Below are positions 33,150-42,356 of a stretch of DNA of 64,000 nucleotides, in pieces. Under the pieces are notes generated by a model. The model saw only the letters and a list, made by a program, of their open reading frames with translations. It was not told where the DNA came from and did not search any database. Position numbers and translations under genes: made by a program. The stretch's first letter is position 1; each line of letters starts with the position of its first letter. Origin of the DNA: Pseudolachnospira sp051055405 (GTDB lineage: Bacteria; Bacillota; Clostridia; Lachnospirales; Lachnospiraceae). Location: assembly GCF_051055405.1 (NCBI RefSeq), contig NZ_CP167068.1, positions 992,001-1,056,000 on the forward strand, in the 5' to 3' direction.

Positions 33150-34895
33150 GTGAAGAATTGGGTATCGGAAGCAACCAAAAAGAATTGGAAACGTCTGTAT
33201 GGAGATAGTCCGAATGGCCGGCTGACGGCGAGAGCCAATAAAAGTCAGTCGAAACGGTATATTCTTCCGGAGGAGATGCTGACGTGCAGAAAAAACCGAG
33301 AATTGGTTCAGCAGCTAACAAAATGGACCATAGAAAAAGGCTGTGAACCGGGAGACGCCCTATACACCTTGGGAATTCGTTTATTAAAAAAAGCTGGCCT
33401 TTGGGAAAAACGGAAGGAGAGGCCAAAACTTTGCAACTTTTTAAAAGGTATAAAACGCTCTCAGACTCCCTTTTTACAAACCTGTCCGCTGCCGGAAGGA
33501 GAGGACGATTTTCTCGGCCTCTTTTATCAGTGTCTTCGAAATGAGGGGGAAAAGAATCGGAAAGGCGCCTACTATACGCCGCCTTCTTTGGTCAAGCGCA
33601 TGTTGACTTCTCTGGATCTTTCTGGCGGTAAGACACTGCTAGACCCTTGCTGTGGCAGTGGAGCGTTTCTTTTAGGCGCAAAAGATGCTTTTCCGGAACA
33701 GTTGATTGGATTTGATATCGATCCAATTGCTGTTATGATTGCTGGATTTAACTTTTATCTTCATTTTCCGGAATTGGATTTTGAACCAAAGTTATTCTGT
33801 CTGGATTTTCTGGATTTACCGTCCTGGATTCGGGAGAAAACGCCGGATTCCTATGATTATATTGTGACCAATCCCCCTTGGGGTTCCGTCGTTGGAAAAT
33901 ACTCTCAATTTCCGGAGATTGTTTCCAGAGAACGTTTTTCTTTGTTCCTGGTTCAAGCGTACAGCCTTTTATCTTCCGATGGTGAGCTTCGTTTTTTGCT
34001 GCCCGAATCCGTGCTGAATGTGAAAATACACCGGGATATAAGACGTTTTTTATTAGAACAAACACATCTTCAGGAGATTCTGTTTTGTCCGGAAAACTTT
34101 GCGGGAGTTTCTACGAAATCTGTATCTTTAACGATAAAGAAACAGCGGACGGGAAGCGAGGTTCGTGTGACAAGAGATGGAAATTCATTTTTTGTACCTG
34201 TTTCCTATCTGCAGATGGATGAAAATTTTGTCTATCGGCTCTGGCCAAAAACGGATCGTGAGATTTTAACAAGATTGCTGAGACAGGGTGAAGTTTCCCT
34301 GGAAAACAGTCTGTGGGGCCTTGGCATTGTAACCGGGCGCAATCGAGAAGCACTATCGGATGCTCCCGGCGAAGGGCGCGAGCCGGTTTATACAGGAAAG
34401 CAGATTCAGCCGTACCGCCTTCTGCCGCCGGTAAAATTTATTCGTTATGACAGAGAGCGGTTGCAGCAGGCAGCGAAGGATGAGTTGTACCGTGCTCCGG
34501 AGAAACTGGTTTATAAATTTATCTCCAACCGGCTGGTATTTGCGCGGGATACGTCAGGAGGACTTTTGCTAAACAGCGCGAATCTTTTGATCCCCCAGGT
34601 GCCGGGAATGTCGGCAAAAGCACTATTGGTATTTTTAAATTCCGAGCTTTACGGGTATCTGTATCAGCGCTTGTTTGGAGAAATCAAAATTTTACAGGGA
34701 AATTTGAAAAAACTGCCGCTGCCCCTTTTATCCTGGAAAGAGCAGGAGGAAGCAGAACGCCTCTGCCGCCTGATCGAGCAAGGCGGGAAGGGCAGGAAAC
34801 TGGCAGTAAAGGAAGCGGAAGACTTCGTTTACTCTCGTATGGGAGTAACAGATTCGGAGCGTATCTATATTCATCAATGTATGGCTCAGGAATAG
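33150..34895 (+). CDS. Solitary N6-adenine DNA methyltransferase (Eco57I/TaqI-like)
   Basis: A 581-aa gamma-class adenine methyltransferase. Residues 1-130 form a helical N-terminal region; GAYYTPP is at 139-145, the SAM-binding DPCCGSGAFLLGA at 165, FDIDPIA follows, and the catalytic NPPW is at 241-244. From about 370 a target-recognition domain follows (LGIVTGRNREAL, KFIRYDR, LLLNSANLLIP, LNSELYGYLYQ). No nuclease motif or adjacent restriction gene is seen, so it looks like an orphan epigenetic methylase, comparable in size and layout to C. difficile CamA. GAGGAGGAG lies 12 bp before the GTG. Confidence 0.85.
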   Translation: MKNWVSEATKKNWKRLYGDSPNGRLTARANKSQSKRYILPEEMLTCRKNRELVQQLTKWTIEKGCEPGDALYTLGIRLLKKAGLWEKRKERPKLCNFLKGIKRSQTPFLQTCPLPEGEDDFLGLFYQCLRNEGEKNRKGAYYTPPSLVKRMLTSLDLSGGKTLLDPCCGSGAFLLGAKDAFPEQLIGFDIDPIAVMIAGFNFYLHFPELDFEPKLFCLDFLDLPSWIREKTPDSYDYIVTNPPWGSVVGKYSQFPEIVSRERFSLFLVQAYSLLSSDGELRFLLPESVLNVKIHRDIRRFLLEQTHLQEILFCPENFAGVSTKSVSLTIKKQRTGSEVRVTRDGNSFFVPVSYLQMDENFVYRLWPKTDREILTRLLRQGEVSLENSLWGLGIVTGRNREALSDAPGEGREPVYTGKQIQPYRLLPPVKFIRYDRERLQQAAKDELYRAPEKLVYKFISNRLVFARDTSGGLLLNSANLLIPQVPGMSAKALLVFLNSELYGYLYQRLFGEIKILQGNLKKLPLPLLSWKEQEEAERLCRLIEQGGKGRKLAVKEAEDFVYSRMGVTDSERIYIHQCMAQE

Positions 34896-34906
34896 TGATA
34901 GTTTCC

Positions 34907-34935
34907 TTGTCTCACGAGGAAAAGTGTAGTATACT
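34907..34935 (+). promoter_or_regulatory. Promoter of the CapA lipoprotein gene
   Basis: TTGTCT (34907-34912), 17-bp spacer, TATACT (34930-34935), ending 29 bp before the start codon. Confidence 0.65.
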
Positions 34936-34964
34936 GAGTAAAATAAAAAAATACAGGGGATAAA

Positions 34965-36152
34965 ATGCGAATAGAAAAGGTCAGAATTGTCTTGCTTGCG
35001 GCATTATCTTTGCTGCTGTCATCTTGCAGTCAGGAGACGGGGGCGACCGTGGAAAGTACAAATGCCAGCGGCGAGGTTGAGCAAGTAATAGGGACGGAAC
35101 AAAAAGAGACTTTCCGTGTCAGTCAGGAGATTTCTCTTCCGGGAGGCATGGCAGGAGAAGAAGAGATTACGGGCGAGCCCATCGTGATTCGATTTGCAGG
35201 TGATTTTTGCCTGGCGGAGGGTTTTGCCATTACGGATGCTTTGGATCGCAGAGGGGATATCCGGAAATGCTTTTCGGAAGATCTTTTGGGCTTGATGTCC
35301 GATGCGGATCTTTTTGTACTGAATAATGAATTTACCTATAGCAATCGGGGGACGCCAACCGAGGGAAAAGACTGGACGTTTCGCGCCAATCCGGAGAGGG
35401 TGTCGGTATTAAATACCTTGGGAGTCGACATGGTGGGCCTTGCCAATAATCATGCTTATGATTGGGGCGAAGAGGCGCTATTGGATACGGTGTCTACTTT
35501 GCAGGGCGCCGGGATTGTGACGGCGGGCGCTGGAAAGAATTTGGAGGAAGCTAGAAAGCCTGCCTATTTTACCTATCATGGGAGGAAGATTGCTGTAATA
35601 GCCGCCACCGCAGTGGAAAAAATGGGAGATCGGGAATATGGAATGACCAAAGCTGCCACGGCGGATTCGGCAGGTGTATTTAGCACCATTGATCCAGCTA
35701 ACTGTGTGGAGACGATCCAGGAGGCAAAGGCAAACAGTGACTTTGTATTTGTCTATGTCCATTGGGGGACGGAAATGACAACGGAAATCGATGAAGACCA
35801 GAAAGAACTGGCGAAAGCCTATATCGACGCTGGGGCGGATGCAGTGGTAGGAAACCATCCCCATATCTTACAGGGATTTGAGTATTATCAGGGAAAACCA
35901 ATTTTATATAGTCTTGGGAATTTCTGGTTTAACAGCAAGGATCGGGAAACCTGTATGTTGGAATTTGTAATTCAGCCGGAAACCATGGAAACACAAATGA
36001 AATTTCTTCCTTGTCTTCAATCCGGATGTTATACAAAATTGATTACGGACGAAGGGGAGAAAACTCGAATGATTCGCGAGATGACAGAAATTTCATTCGG
36101 AGACGTATTTATCGATGAGAGCGGCGTGGTATCGGAGACCAAGCCGCAGTGA
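34965..36152 (+). CDS. CapA family lipoprotein (poly-gamma-glutamate capsule-type metallophosphatase fold)
   Basis: A 395-aa surface lipoprotein. Signal peptide with lipobox LLSSC (Cys about residue 21), then a CapA domain from about 65: FAGDFCLAEG, LFVLNNEFTYSNRGTP, DMVGLANNHAYDWGEEALLDT, VHWGTEM and VVGNHPHILQGFEYYQGKPILYSLGNFWF, which carry the Asp, Asn and His residues typical of the calcineurin-like fold. CapA was named for poly-gamma-glutamate capsules, but capB and capC homologues are absent here, so the actual role is open. It overlaps the upstream region of the thioesterase gene. Confidence 0.9.
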   Translation: MRIEKVRIVLLAALSLLLSSCSQETGATVESTNASGEVEQVIGTEQKETFRVSQEISLPGGMAGEEEITGEPIVIRFAGDFCLAEGFAITDALDRRGDIRKCFSEDLLGLMSDADLFVLNNEFTYSNRGTPTEGKDWTFRANPERVSVLNTLGVDMVGLANNHAYDWGEEALLDTVSTLQGAGIVTAGAGKNLEEARKPAYFTYHGRKIAVIAATAVEKMGDREYGMTKAATADSAGVFSTIDPANCVETIQEAKANSDFVFVYVHWGTEMTTEIDEDQKELAKAYIDAGADAVVGNHPHILQGFEYYQGKPILYSLGNFWFNSKDRETCMLEFVIQPETMETQMKFLPCLQSGCYTKLITDEGEKTRMIREMTEISFGDVFIDESGVVSETKPQ

Positions 36153-36169
36153 TATTGGGGAGGAGAAGG

Positions 36170-36643
36170 ATGAAACCAGCAAAACGGGTAGAGGATTCTA
36201 TCACAGAGCAGCAGTATTTGCTGACGCCAGGTCATTTAAATCATTATGGGCGTCTATTTGGCGGCCAATTAATGATGTGGATCGACGAGGTGGCCGGGAT
36301 TGTAGCGAGGCGTCATTCCAACAGCTTGATTACTACAGCGGCTGTAGATAATCTTCAGTTTAAGGGGCCGGCTTACTGTGAACAAGTGGTGGTTCTGATC
36401 GGACGTATGACCCATGTGGGGCGGTCTTCCATGGAGGTGCGGGTGGACACTTACGTGGAGGATTTGGACGGAACGAGAAGGAGTATCAACCGTGCTTATC
36501 TGGTAGAGGTAGCCATCGATTCAGAGGGAAAACCGGTGGAGGTTCCTGGATTGGTTTTGGAAACGGAAGTACAGAAGGCAGAGTGGGAAGGCGCTGAGAA
36601 AAGAAAACAGCTTCGCGTCGAGAGGCGGAAAGAGGGGTATTGA
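36170..36643 (+). CDS. Acyl-CoA thioesterase, hotdog fold (YciA/BFIT-like)
   Basis: A 157-aa single hotdog domain: LTPGHLNHYGRLFGGQLMMWIDEVAGIVARRH with the conserved Asn, Gly and Asp positions, ITTAAVDNLQFKGPA and VGRSSMEVRVDTYVEDL. Family members hydrolyse acyl-CoAs in the cytosol. The ATG at 36170 was selected because GGGGAGGAGAAGG lies before it; the frame opens slightly earlier. It lies 17 bp after capA and probably shares its transcript. Confidence 0.88.
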   Translation: MKPAKRVEDSITEQQYLLTPGHLNHYGRLFGGQLMMWIDEVAGIVARRHSNSLITTAAVDNLQFKGPAYCEQVVVLIGRMTHVGRSSMEVRVDTYVEDLDGTRRSINRAYLVEVAIDSEGKPVEVPGLVLETEVQKAEWEGAEKRKQLRVERRKEGY

Positions 36644-36650
36644 TTTTCCT

Positions 36651-37019
36651 CTAGTTTTTTCGATGGATGTGCTCTAAATCCATCATCAAATTGATGAGAT
36701 GTTTACTGTGCGTATCCAATTGGCGGTATTTGTTTAGAACCTTTTCCTCGCTGGGGAGATAACTTCGTTCCGCGTAAGCCATAATACGGGCGGAGAATCC
36801 TTTGGAGGCAGGCTCTGGTTCTGTGAACCCCAGAAGAAAACAGAGATTTGTGTCGTAGATATTGGCCAAGTTCAGTAACTTTTTCAGAGGAATATTATGA
36901 ATCTCTCCTTTTTCATAACGGTGCAGGGTGGTTTTATGGATATGCGTAAGCTCAGCCGCCTGCTCCAGTGTGTAGCCCTTTTTCTTTCGTGCGTCTTTTA
37001 GATGATCGCCAATAAACAT
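36651..37019 (-). CDS. XRE-family transcriptional regulator
   Basis: A 122-aa protein with an N-terminal Cro/C1 helix-turn-helix (LKDARKKKGYTLEQAAELTHIHKTTLHRYEKGEI, residues 6-40) and a C-terminal helical region without recognised domain. It is transcribed divergently from ilvN across 238 bp, in which TATAAT lies on its strand near 37055-37060 and a TACATGTA palindrome sits at about 37062-37070. Control of itself or of ilvN is possible but not shown. Confidence 0.85.
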   Translation of the reverse strand: MFIGDHLKDARKKKGYTLEQAAELTHIHKTTLHRYEKGEIHNIPLKKLLNLANIYDTNLCFLLGFTEPEPASKGFSARIMAYAERSYLPSEEKVLNKYRQLDTHSKHLINLMMDLEHIHRKN

Positions 37020-37191
37020 ATTATTTTACTCCAATCTAAAAATGTAGTATGTTCATTATACGATACATGTAGGCAAAATGGAAGAGAAAAAACGAAAAAA
37101 GTTGAATTTATACCTACTTTTGTGTATAAAAATCTATGTCGGATGGAGTGGAAAAGTAAAAAAAAGCAATGAGGTACGATAAAAAACATAG

Positions 37192-37220
37192 TAGACATAT
37201 CGGAAAAGACGTGATAAAAT
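37192..37220 (+). promoter_or_regulatory. Promoter of ilvN
   Basis: TAGACA (37192-37197), 17-bp spacer, TAAAAT (37215-37220). The remaining leader is under 40 nt, so there is no room for a T-box. Confidence 0.6.
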
Positions 37221-37257
37221 GAAATTCGTTAATCCGCGAAAGGAATAGGAGGCAGCG

Positions 37258-37749
37258 ATGGAAAAGAAAATTGTATTGTCGGTTTTGGTAGAAAATTCGT
37301 CGGGTGTTCTGAGTAGAGTCGCCGGGCTTTTTAGCCGTCGGGGATACAATATTGACAGCCTGACTGTTGGAGAAACCCAAAATCCGGCATTTTCCCGCAT
37401 GACGATTATTTCTACCGGGGAAGAGGAGGCGTTAGAGCAGCTTCAAAAGCAGGTAAAAAAGCTGGTAGATGTGGTGGATGTAGAAGAACTTCACCCCGAT
37501 GCTTCGGTGTGCCGGGAGTTGATTCTTGTAAAAGTCCAGGCTGGACCGGAAGAAAGACAACAGGTTTTGGCGATTGCGGATATTTTCCGAGCGAAGATCG
37601 TGGATGTGGCGGAACACTCCATGATTGTGGAATTGACAGGAAACCAAAATAAAATTGAAGCGTTCCTGCGTTTGTTGGAAAAATTCAAACTGCTTCAGGT
37701 GGCAAGAACTGGCATTACCGGTTTGCCCAGAGGCATGAAGGAAGCGTAA
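37258..37749 (+). CDS. ilvN: Acetolactate synthase small (regulatory) subunit
   Basis: A 163-aa ACT-domain protein that gives feedback inhibition by valine to acetohydroxyacid synthase. Seen: LVENSSGVLSRVAGLFSRRGYNIDSLTVG, the second half with KVQAGPEERQQVLAIADIFRAKIVDV, and ending VARTGITGLPRG. The large catalytic subunit (ilvB) is not in the window, so it must be elsewhere. It is followed by ilvC after 39 bp, giving a branched-chain amino acid unit. Confidence 0.95.
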   Translation: MEKKIVLSVLVENSSGVLSRVAGLFSRRGYNIDSLTVGETQNPAFSRMTIISTGEEEALEQLQKQVKKLVDVVDVEELHPDASVCRELILVKVQAGPEERQQVLAIADIFRAKIVDVAEHSMIVELTGNQNKIEAFLRLLEKFKLLQVARTGITGLPRGMKEA

Positions 37750-37788
37750 GCTACAAAATTTTTTACATAATTATATGGAGGTAACACT

Positions 37789-38802
37789 ATGGCGAAGATT
37801 TATTATCAGGAAGACTGTAATCTGTCTTTACTGGAAGGCAAAAAAATTGCTATTATCGGTTATGGCAGTCAGGGACACGCCCATGCGCTGAACCTGAAAG
37901 AGTCTGGTTGCGATGTGATCGTAGGACTGTATGAGGGAAGCAGATCCTGGGCAAAGGCAGAGGCGCAGGGCCTTCAGGTATATACGGCGGCAGAAGCGGC
38001 GAAGCAGGCAGATATCATTATGATTTTGATCAATGATGAGAAGCAGGCCAAGCTTTATAAAGAGTCCATCGAGCCTTATCTGGAAGAGGGCAATATGTTG
38101 ATGTTTGCCCATGGCTTTGCAATTCACTATGGACAGGTTGTTCCTCCGAAGAATGTGGATGTGGCGATGATCGCTCCGAAGGCTCCGGGTCATACGGTAA
38201 GAAGCGAATATCAGATTGGCAGAGGAACTCCTTGTCTGGTAGCGATTCATCAGGACTATACCGGAAAGGCAAAAGATATGGCTCTGGCTTATGCAGGCGC
38301 GCTGGGCGGAGCGAGAGCAGGCGTTCTGGAGACCACTTTCCGTGCGGAAACCGAGACGGATCTGTTCGGTGAGCAGGCCGTTCTTTGCGGCGGCGTTTGC
38401 GCTCTGATGAAGGCTGGATTTGAGACCTTGGTAGAGGCTGGATACGCCCCGGAGAATGCGTACTTTGAGTGCATTCATGAGATGAAGCTGATTGTAGACC
38501 TGATTTTCCAGAGCGGTTTTGCTGGAATGCGTTATTCCATTTCCAATACGGCTGAGTACGGCGATTACATCACCGGACCGAAGATCGTGACCGACGAGAC
38601 CAAGAAGGCCATGAAGCAGATCCTGTCCGATATCCAGGATGGTACCTTTGCAAAAGAGTGGCTGTTGGAGAATCAGATCGGAAGCCCGCACTTCAACGCG
38701 ATGCGCAAGCAGCAGGCAGAGCATCCGGCGGAAAAGGTTGGCGAGCAGCTGCGTAAACTTTACAGCTGGAATGAAGAAGGCAAGAAGCTGATCGATAACT
38801 AA
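37789..38802 (+). CDS. ilvC: Ketol-acid reductoisomerase
   Basis: A 337-aa class I enzyme converting acetolactate to dihydroxyvalerate in valine, leucine and isoleucine synthesis. Visible: the Rossmann motif AIIGYGSQGHAHALNLKES, the cofactor loop YEGSRSW (Ser typical of NADPH use), KAPGHTVRSEY, and the knotted C-terminal domain with ETDLFGEQAVLCGG and FECIHEMKLIVDL providing the Mg2+ ligands. Length is standard. TGGAGGTAACACT precedes the ATG. Confidence 0.97.
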   Translation: MAKIYYQEDCNLSLLEGKKIAIIGYGSQGHAHALNLKESGCDVIVGLYEGSRSWAKAEAQGLQVYTAAEAAKQADIIMILINDEKQAKLYKESIEPYLEEGNMLMFAHGFAIHYGQVVPPKNVDVAMIAPKAPGHTVRSEYQIGRGTPCLVAIHQDYTGKAKDMALAYAGALGGARAGVLETTFRAETETDLFGEQAVLCGGVCALMKAGFETLVEAGYAPENAYFECIHEMKLIVDLIFQSGFAGMRYSISNTAEYGDYITGPKIVTDETKKAMKQILSDIQDGTFAKEWLLENQIGSPHFNAMRKQQAEHPAEKVGEQLRKLYSWNEEGKKLIDN

Positions 38803-38829
38803 TCGGCGGCAGAAAAGATCGAAATGAGA

Positions 38830-38868
38830 CGGACTGCTGTGTCAAAAATTGAGACGGCAGCCCGTTTT
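38830..38868 (+). terminator. Terminator after ilvC
   Basis: Stem CGGACTGCTGT / ACGGCAGCCCG with one mismatch and a 13-nt loop, then TTTT. Confidence 0.8.
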
Positions 38869-38906
38869 GTGCGTATCGGGAAATGATAGCATAGAAAGGA
38901 ATTCCA

Positions 38907-40397
38907 ATGAATCAGGTATATTACAAGAGCACAAGAAGCGACAGCGATCCGGTAACGGCAAGTCAGGCGATTTTGCAGGGACTTGCAAAAGACGGAGGCC
39001 TCTATGTGCCGGTAGAGGTGCCGAAACTGGATGTGCCGGTGGAAGCATTGGCGGGAAAACCTTATGTAGAGGTTGCCTACGAGGTGATGAAACAGTTCCT
39101 GACTGACTTTACGGAGGAAGAGTTAAAAACCTGCATCACCCGCGCTTACGACAGCAAGTTTGATACGAAAGAGATTGCCCCGCTTGTCAAGGTGGAAGAT
39201 TTGTATTACCTGGAATTGTTCCATGGCGCCACCATTGCATTTAAGGACATGGCTCTCTCGATCTTGCCGCATTTAATGACGGTATCGGCAAAGAAAAATG
39301 GAATCAAGAATGAAATCGTGATTTTGACAGCGACTTCCGGAGATACGGGAAAAGCGGCGTTGGCTGGTTTTGCCGGTGTGGAAGGGACACGAATCATCGT
39401 ATTTTATCCCAAGGATGGAGTGAGCCCGGTTCAGGAAAAGCAAATGGTGACTCAGCGTGGGGATAATACGTTGGTGGTAGGCATTCATGGAAACTTCGAT
39501 GATGCTCAAAATGGTGTAAAGGCGATTTTTAACGACCGGGACTTGGAGAAGGAGTTGGATGCGGCTGGATTCCAGTTCTCTTCGGCCAATTCGATTAACA
39601 TCGGACGCCTGGTACCCCAGGTGGCTTATTATGCCTATGCTTACGCGCAGCTGTTAAACCGCGGAGAGATCAAAAACGGCGAACCCATCAACGTGGTGGT
39701 ACCCACTGGGAATTTTGGAAATATTTTGGCTGCTTACTATGCGAAATCCATGGGCGTGCCGATTGCAAAGCTGATCTGTGCTTCCAATGAGAATAAGGTT
39801 TTATACGACTTTTTCCAGACGGGAACCTATGACCGGAATCGTGAGTTTATCTTAACCAGTTCGCCCTCCATGGATATTTTGATTTCCAGCAACCTGGAGC
39901 GTTTGATTTATAAAGTAGCGGGCGAGAATGCGGAGCAGAATAACGCATTTATGAAGCAGTTAAGCGCATCTGGAACCTACACACTTCCGGAAGAGATGAG
40001 AGATCGGCTGAAAGATTTCTACGGGAATTATACAGGGGAAACGGGAACTGCGGAAGCGATTCGGGAAGTCTATGAGAAGACAGGATATATTATGGATACC
40101 CATACGGCGGTTGCCGCACATGTGGCGAAGGCTTACCGGAAGGATACCGGCGATCAGACAAAGACCGTTGTTGTTTCTACGGCCAGTCCCTATAAGTTTA
40201 CTCGCAGCGTGATGTCAGCGATTGACCCGAAATATCAGGCGGAAGAGGATTTTTCGTTGATTGACGAGTTATCCCGGCTTTCTGCAACAAAGATTCCTCA
40301 AGCCATTGAGGATATCCGGTCCGCACCGGTGCTTCATAAGACTGTGTGTGAAAAAGAAGAGATGGTGAATGTAATTAAAACGTTTTTGAATATTTAG
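38907..40397 (+). CDS. thrC: Threonine synthase
   Basis: A 496-aa PLP enzyme converting O-phosphohomoserine to threonine. The PLP lysine is in the GATIAFKDMALS motif; further signatures are TATSGDTGKAALAGF, GNFDDAQNGVK, SANSINIGRLVPQVAYYAYA and VPTGNFGNILAAYYAKSMG. The length fits the longer threonine synthase group (E. coli-like). A GAAAGGAATT site precedes the ATG. It is flanked by terminators, so it is probably expressed alone. Confidence 0.95.
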   Translation: MNQVYYKSTRSDSDPVTASQAILQGLAKDGGLYVPVEVPKLDVPVEALAGKPYVEVAYEVMKQFLTDFTEEELKTCITRAYDSKFDTKEIAPLVKVEDLYYLELFHGATIAFKDMALSILPHLMTVSAKKNGIKNEIVILTATSGDTGKAALAGFAGVEGTRIIVFYPKDGVSPVQEKQMVTQRGDNTLVVGIHGNFDDAQNGVKAIFNDRDLEKELDAAGFQFSSANSINIGRLVPQVAYYAYAYAQLLNRGEIKNGEPINVVVPTGNFGNILAAYYAKSMGVPIAKLICASNENKVLYDFFQTGTYDRNREFILTSSPSMDILISSNLERLIYKVAGENAEQNNAFMKQLSASGTYTLPEEMRDRLKDFYGNYTGETGTAEAIREVYEKTGYIMDTHTAVAAHVAKAYRKDTGDQTKTVVVSTASPYKFTRSVMSAIDPKYQAEEDFSLIDELSRLSATKIPQAIEDIRSAPVLHKTVCEKEEMVNVIKTFLNI

Positions 40398-40402
40398 AAT
40401 CC

Positions 40403-40430
40403 TAAAAGCAGCCTTCTGGCTGCTTTTATT
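40403..40430 (+). terminator. Terminator after thrC
   Basis: TAAAAGCAGCC / GGCTGCTTTTA stem with a TTCT loop. Confidence 0.85.
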
Positions 40431-40528
40431 GTTCAAAATTTATCAAACTTTACCTAAAATAGTGGCAAAATCTTTAGAAATAGTCTTTTAAAATTTTGTA
40501 TTTGTATGAAAAATTAGCGGAGAATAAG

Positions 40529-40557
40529 TTGACATTCCACGGGAATCGTGGGAGAAT
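40529..40557 (+). promoter_or_regulatory. Promoter of pckA with an internal palindrome
   Basis: TTGACA (40529-40534), 17-bp spacer, GAGAAT (40552-40557). The spacer contains CCACG-GGAAT-CGTGG (40537-40551), a perfect 5-bp inverted repeat that would place a repressor between -35 and -10. Confidence 0.55.
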
Positions 40558-40598
40558 GTACGGAGTAAGAGAACAGGAATTTTGGGAGGTTACTTTTT

Positions 40599-42263
40599 AT
40601 GTCTACACAAGCGGGTTTTGCGAGAGAGGAGATTGGAGCAAAAAGCTCCTATTTCAGCAAGACGAGGACCATTATCGAGACGACCTTTTATGGCAACAAT
40701 GTTGTGAGAGTGCCTAGCCTTCGGGCAGCTTATGAACTGGCAAAAAATTCACCGGGTACGATTGTGACGGATATGCCGGTCTTTCATGGCGATACCTTTG
40801 GACTTCCGACGGATGCAAAGGTGCTGCTGTGCAACGATGGCGCGGTTACAGGACGGACGGCTGTGGCGAGAAGAATTGCTGGTGAACCTGGCGTAGATAC
40901 GGTGGATTTGGATAAAAAGCTGATGGAAGCAGTCTATGAAAGCCGGTTTAAAAAGATGTATCACGCCGAGGTATACATCGGACTGGACCCGGAGTTTATG
41001 GTGAAGGCTCATCTGCTGATCCCGGAAGGGTTTGAGAATACCCTTTACAATTGGATGCTGAATTTCCAGTATCGTTCCGACGAGTATGTCCGGATGTACA
41101 AACAGTCCCGCCCCATTGATAAGGAAGGCGATATCTATATTTTTGCGGATCCCGATTGGCGTCATGACGAGCATCCCAACGGGCTGGCATATTTTAATAC
41201 AGCGCAGAACTGTGCGGCAATTCTTGGTATGCGGTACTTTGGTGAGTTTAAGAAGGGAACGCTTACGATTGCCTGGGCGATTGCCAGCCGCAACGGTTAT
41301 GTTTCCTGCCATGGCGGCCAGAAACGGTACAACCTGCCGGGTGGAAAGAAATTTGTGGCCAGCGTATTTGGTCTGTCCGGATCTGGTAAATCAACGATTA
41401 CTCATAATCGCCACAACGACAAATACGATATCACGATCCTTCATGACGACGCGTTTATTATCAACTCGGAGACGGGTTCTTCCATTGCTTTGGAGCCGAC
41501 TTACTTCGATAAAACAGCCGACTACCCGCTTTCCTGCGAGGCCAGCAAATATTTGCTGACGGTTCAGAACTGTGGCGCTACGCAGGATGAGGACGGTAAG
41601 ATTGTATTGGTGACGGAGGATGTCCGCAATGGAAATGGACGGGCCATCAAGTCGAAACTTTGGTCTCCGAACCGAATTGATAAGATTGAGGAGCCGGTAA
41701 ACGCGATTTTCTGGATTATGAAAGATCCGACGCTTCCCCCGATCCTGAAGGTGAAAGGCGGAGCTTTGGCATCTGCCATGGGAGCGACCCTTGCAACGAA
41801 ACGGACTTCCGCAGAAAACCTGCTGAAGGGCGTGGATATCAACGCATTGGTTTACGAGCCCTATGCGAACCCGTTCCGTACCTATCCACTGAAATACGAT
41901 TACATAAAGTTTAAAAAGCTGGTGGACGAGAGAGGCATTGATTGTTACATTATCAATACCGGCGACTTTATGGGCAAAAAAGTAAAGCCTTCGGATACGC
42001 TTGGCATCATTGAGCATATCGTGGAGAATAAGGCGGAGTTCAAACCTTGGGGTCCTTTCCAGTGCCTGGAGATCATGGAGTGGGAAGGCTTCGAGCCGGA
42101 TATGACGGATAAGGAATACCTGCAGAAGTTGCAGGATGGCATGAAACGCCGCCGCCGTTTTATCAGCATGAAGTACACGGAAAAAGAGGGATACGATCAG
42201 CTTCCGTCGGAGGCTTTGGAAGCAATCGAGGAAGTGATTCAGCCGCTGTGCGATTTGGTTTAA
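40599..42263 (+). CDS. pckA: Phosphoenolpyruvate carboxykinase (ATP)
   Basis: A 554-aa enzyme interconverting oxaloacetate and PEP with ATP/ADP. The P-loop FGLSGSGKST, the metal motif ILHDDAFII and KGGALASAMGATLATKRTSAEN are visible, with substrate-binding residues in the RNGYVSCHGGQKRYNLPGGKKF segment. The family is about 540 aa. In anaerobic gut Clostridia the enzyme often runs toward oxaloacetate, conserving ATP, which is inference here. GGGAGG lies before the ATG. The gene has its own promoter and terminator. Confidence 0.94.
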   Translation: MSTQAGFAREEIGAKSSYFSKTRTIIETTFYGNNVVRVPSLRAAYELAKNSPGTIVTDMPVFHGDTFGLPTDAKVLLCNDGAVTGRTAVARRIAGEPGVDTVDLDKKLMEAVYESRFKKMYHAEVYIGLDPEFMVKAHLLIPEGFENTLYNWMLNFQYRSDEYVRMYKQSRPIDKEGDIYIFADPDWRHDEHPNGLAYFNTAQNCAAILGMRYFGEFKKGTLTIAWAIASRNGYVSCHGGQKRYNLPGGKKFVASVFGLSGSGKSTITHNRHNDKYDITILHDDAFIINSETGSSIALEPTYFDKTADYPLSCEASKYLLTVQNCGATQDEDGKIVLVTEDVRNGNGRAIKSKLWSPNRIDKIEEPVNAIFWIMKDPTLPPILKVKGGALASAMGATLATKRTSAENLLKGVDINALVYEPYANPFRTYPLKYDYIKFKKLVDERGIDCYIINTGDFMGKKVKPSDTLGIIEHIVENKAEFKPWGPFQCLEIMEWEGFEPDMTDKEYLQKLQDGMKRRRRFISMKYTEKEGYDQLPSEALEAIEEVIQPLCDLV

Positions 42264-42356
42264 TGGACTAGGAGCGTGAAGAAGAGTAGTCTGTTTGGTA
42301 GTAGTGCCAAGGCATTGGTTTTGGCAAATAGATAAATAGGAACTTGAGAAAGAAAC

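Noticed and set aside
33150..34895. A restriction-modification or defence locus
   Set aside because: No nuclease, specificity subunit or defence gene adjoins the methyltransferase.
34965..36152. A poly-gamma-glutamate capsule operon
   Set aside because: Only a CapA-type lipoprotein is present; capB and capC partners are missing.
37020..37257. A T-box or other riboswitch upstream of ilvN
   Set aside because: The promoter lies only 38 bp before the start, leaving no room; no T-box sequence (TGGNACCGCG-like) is seen.
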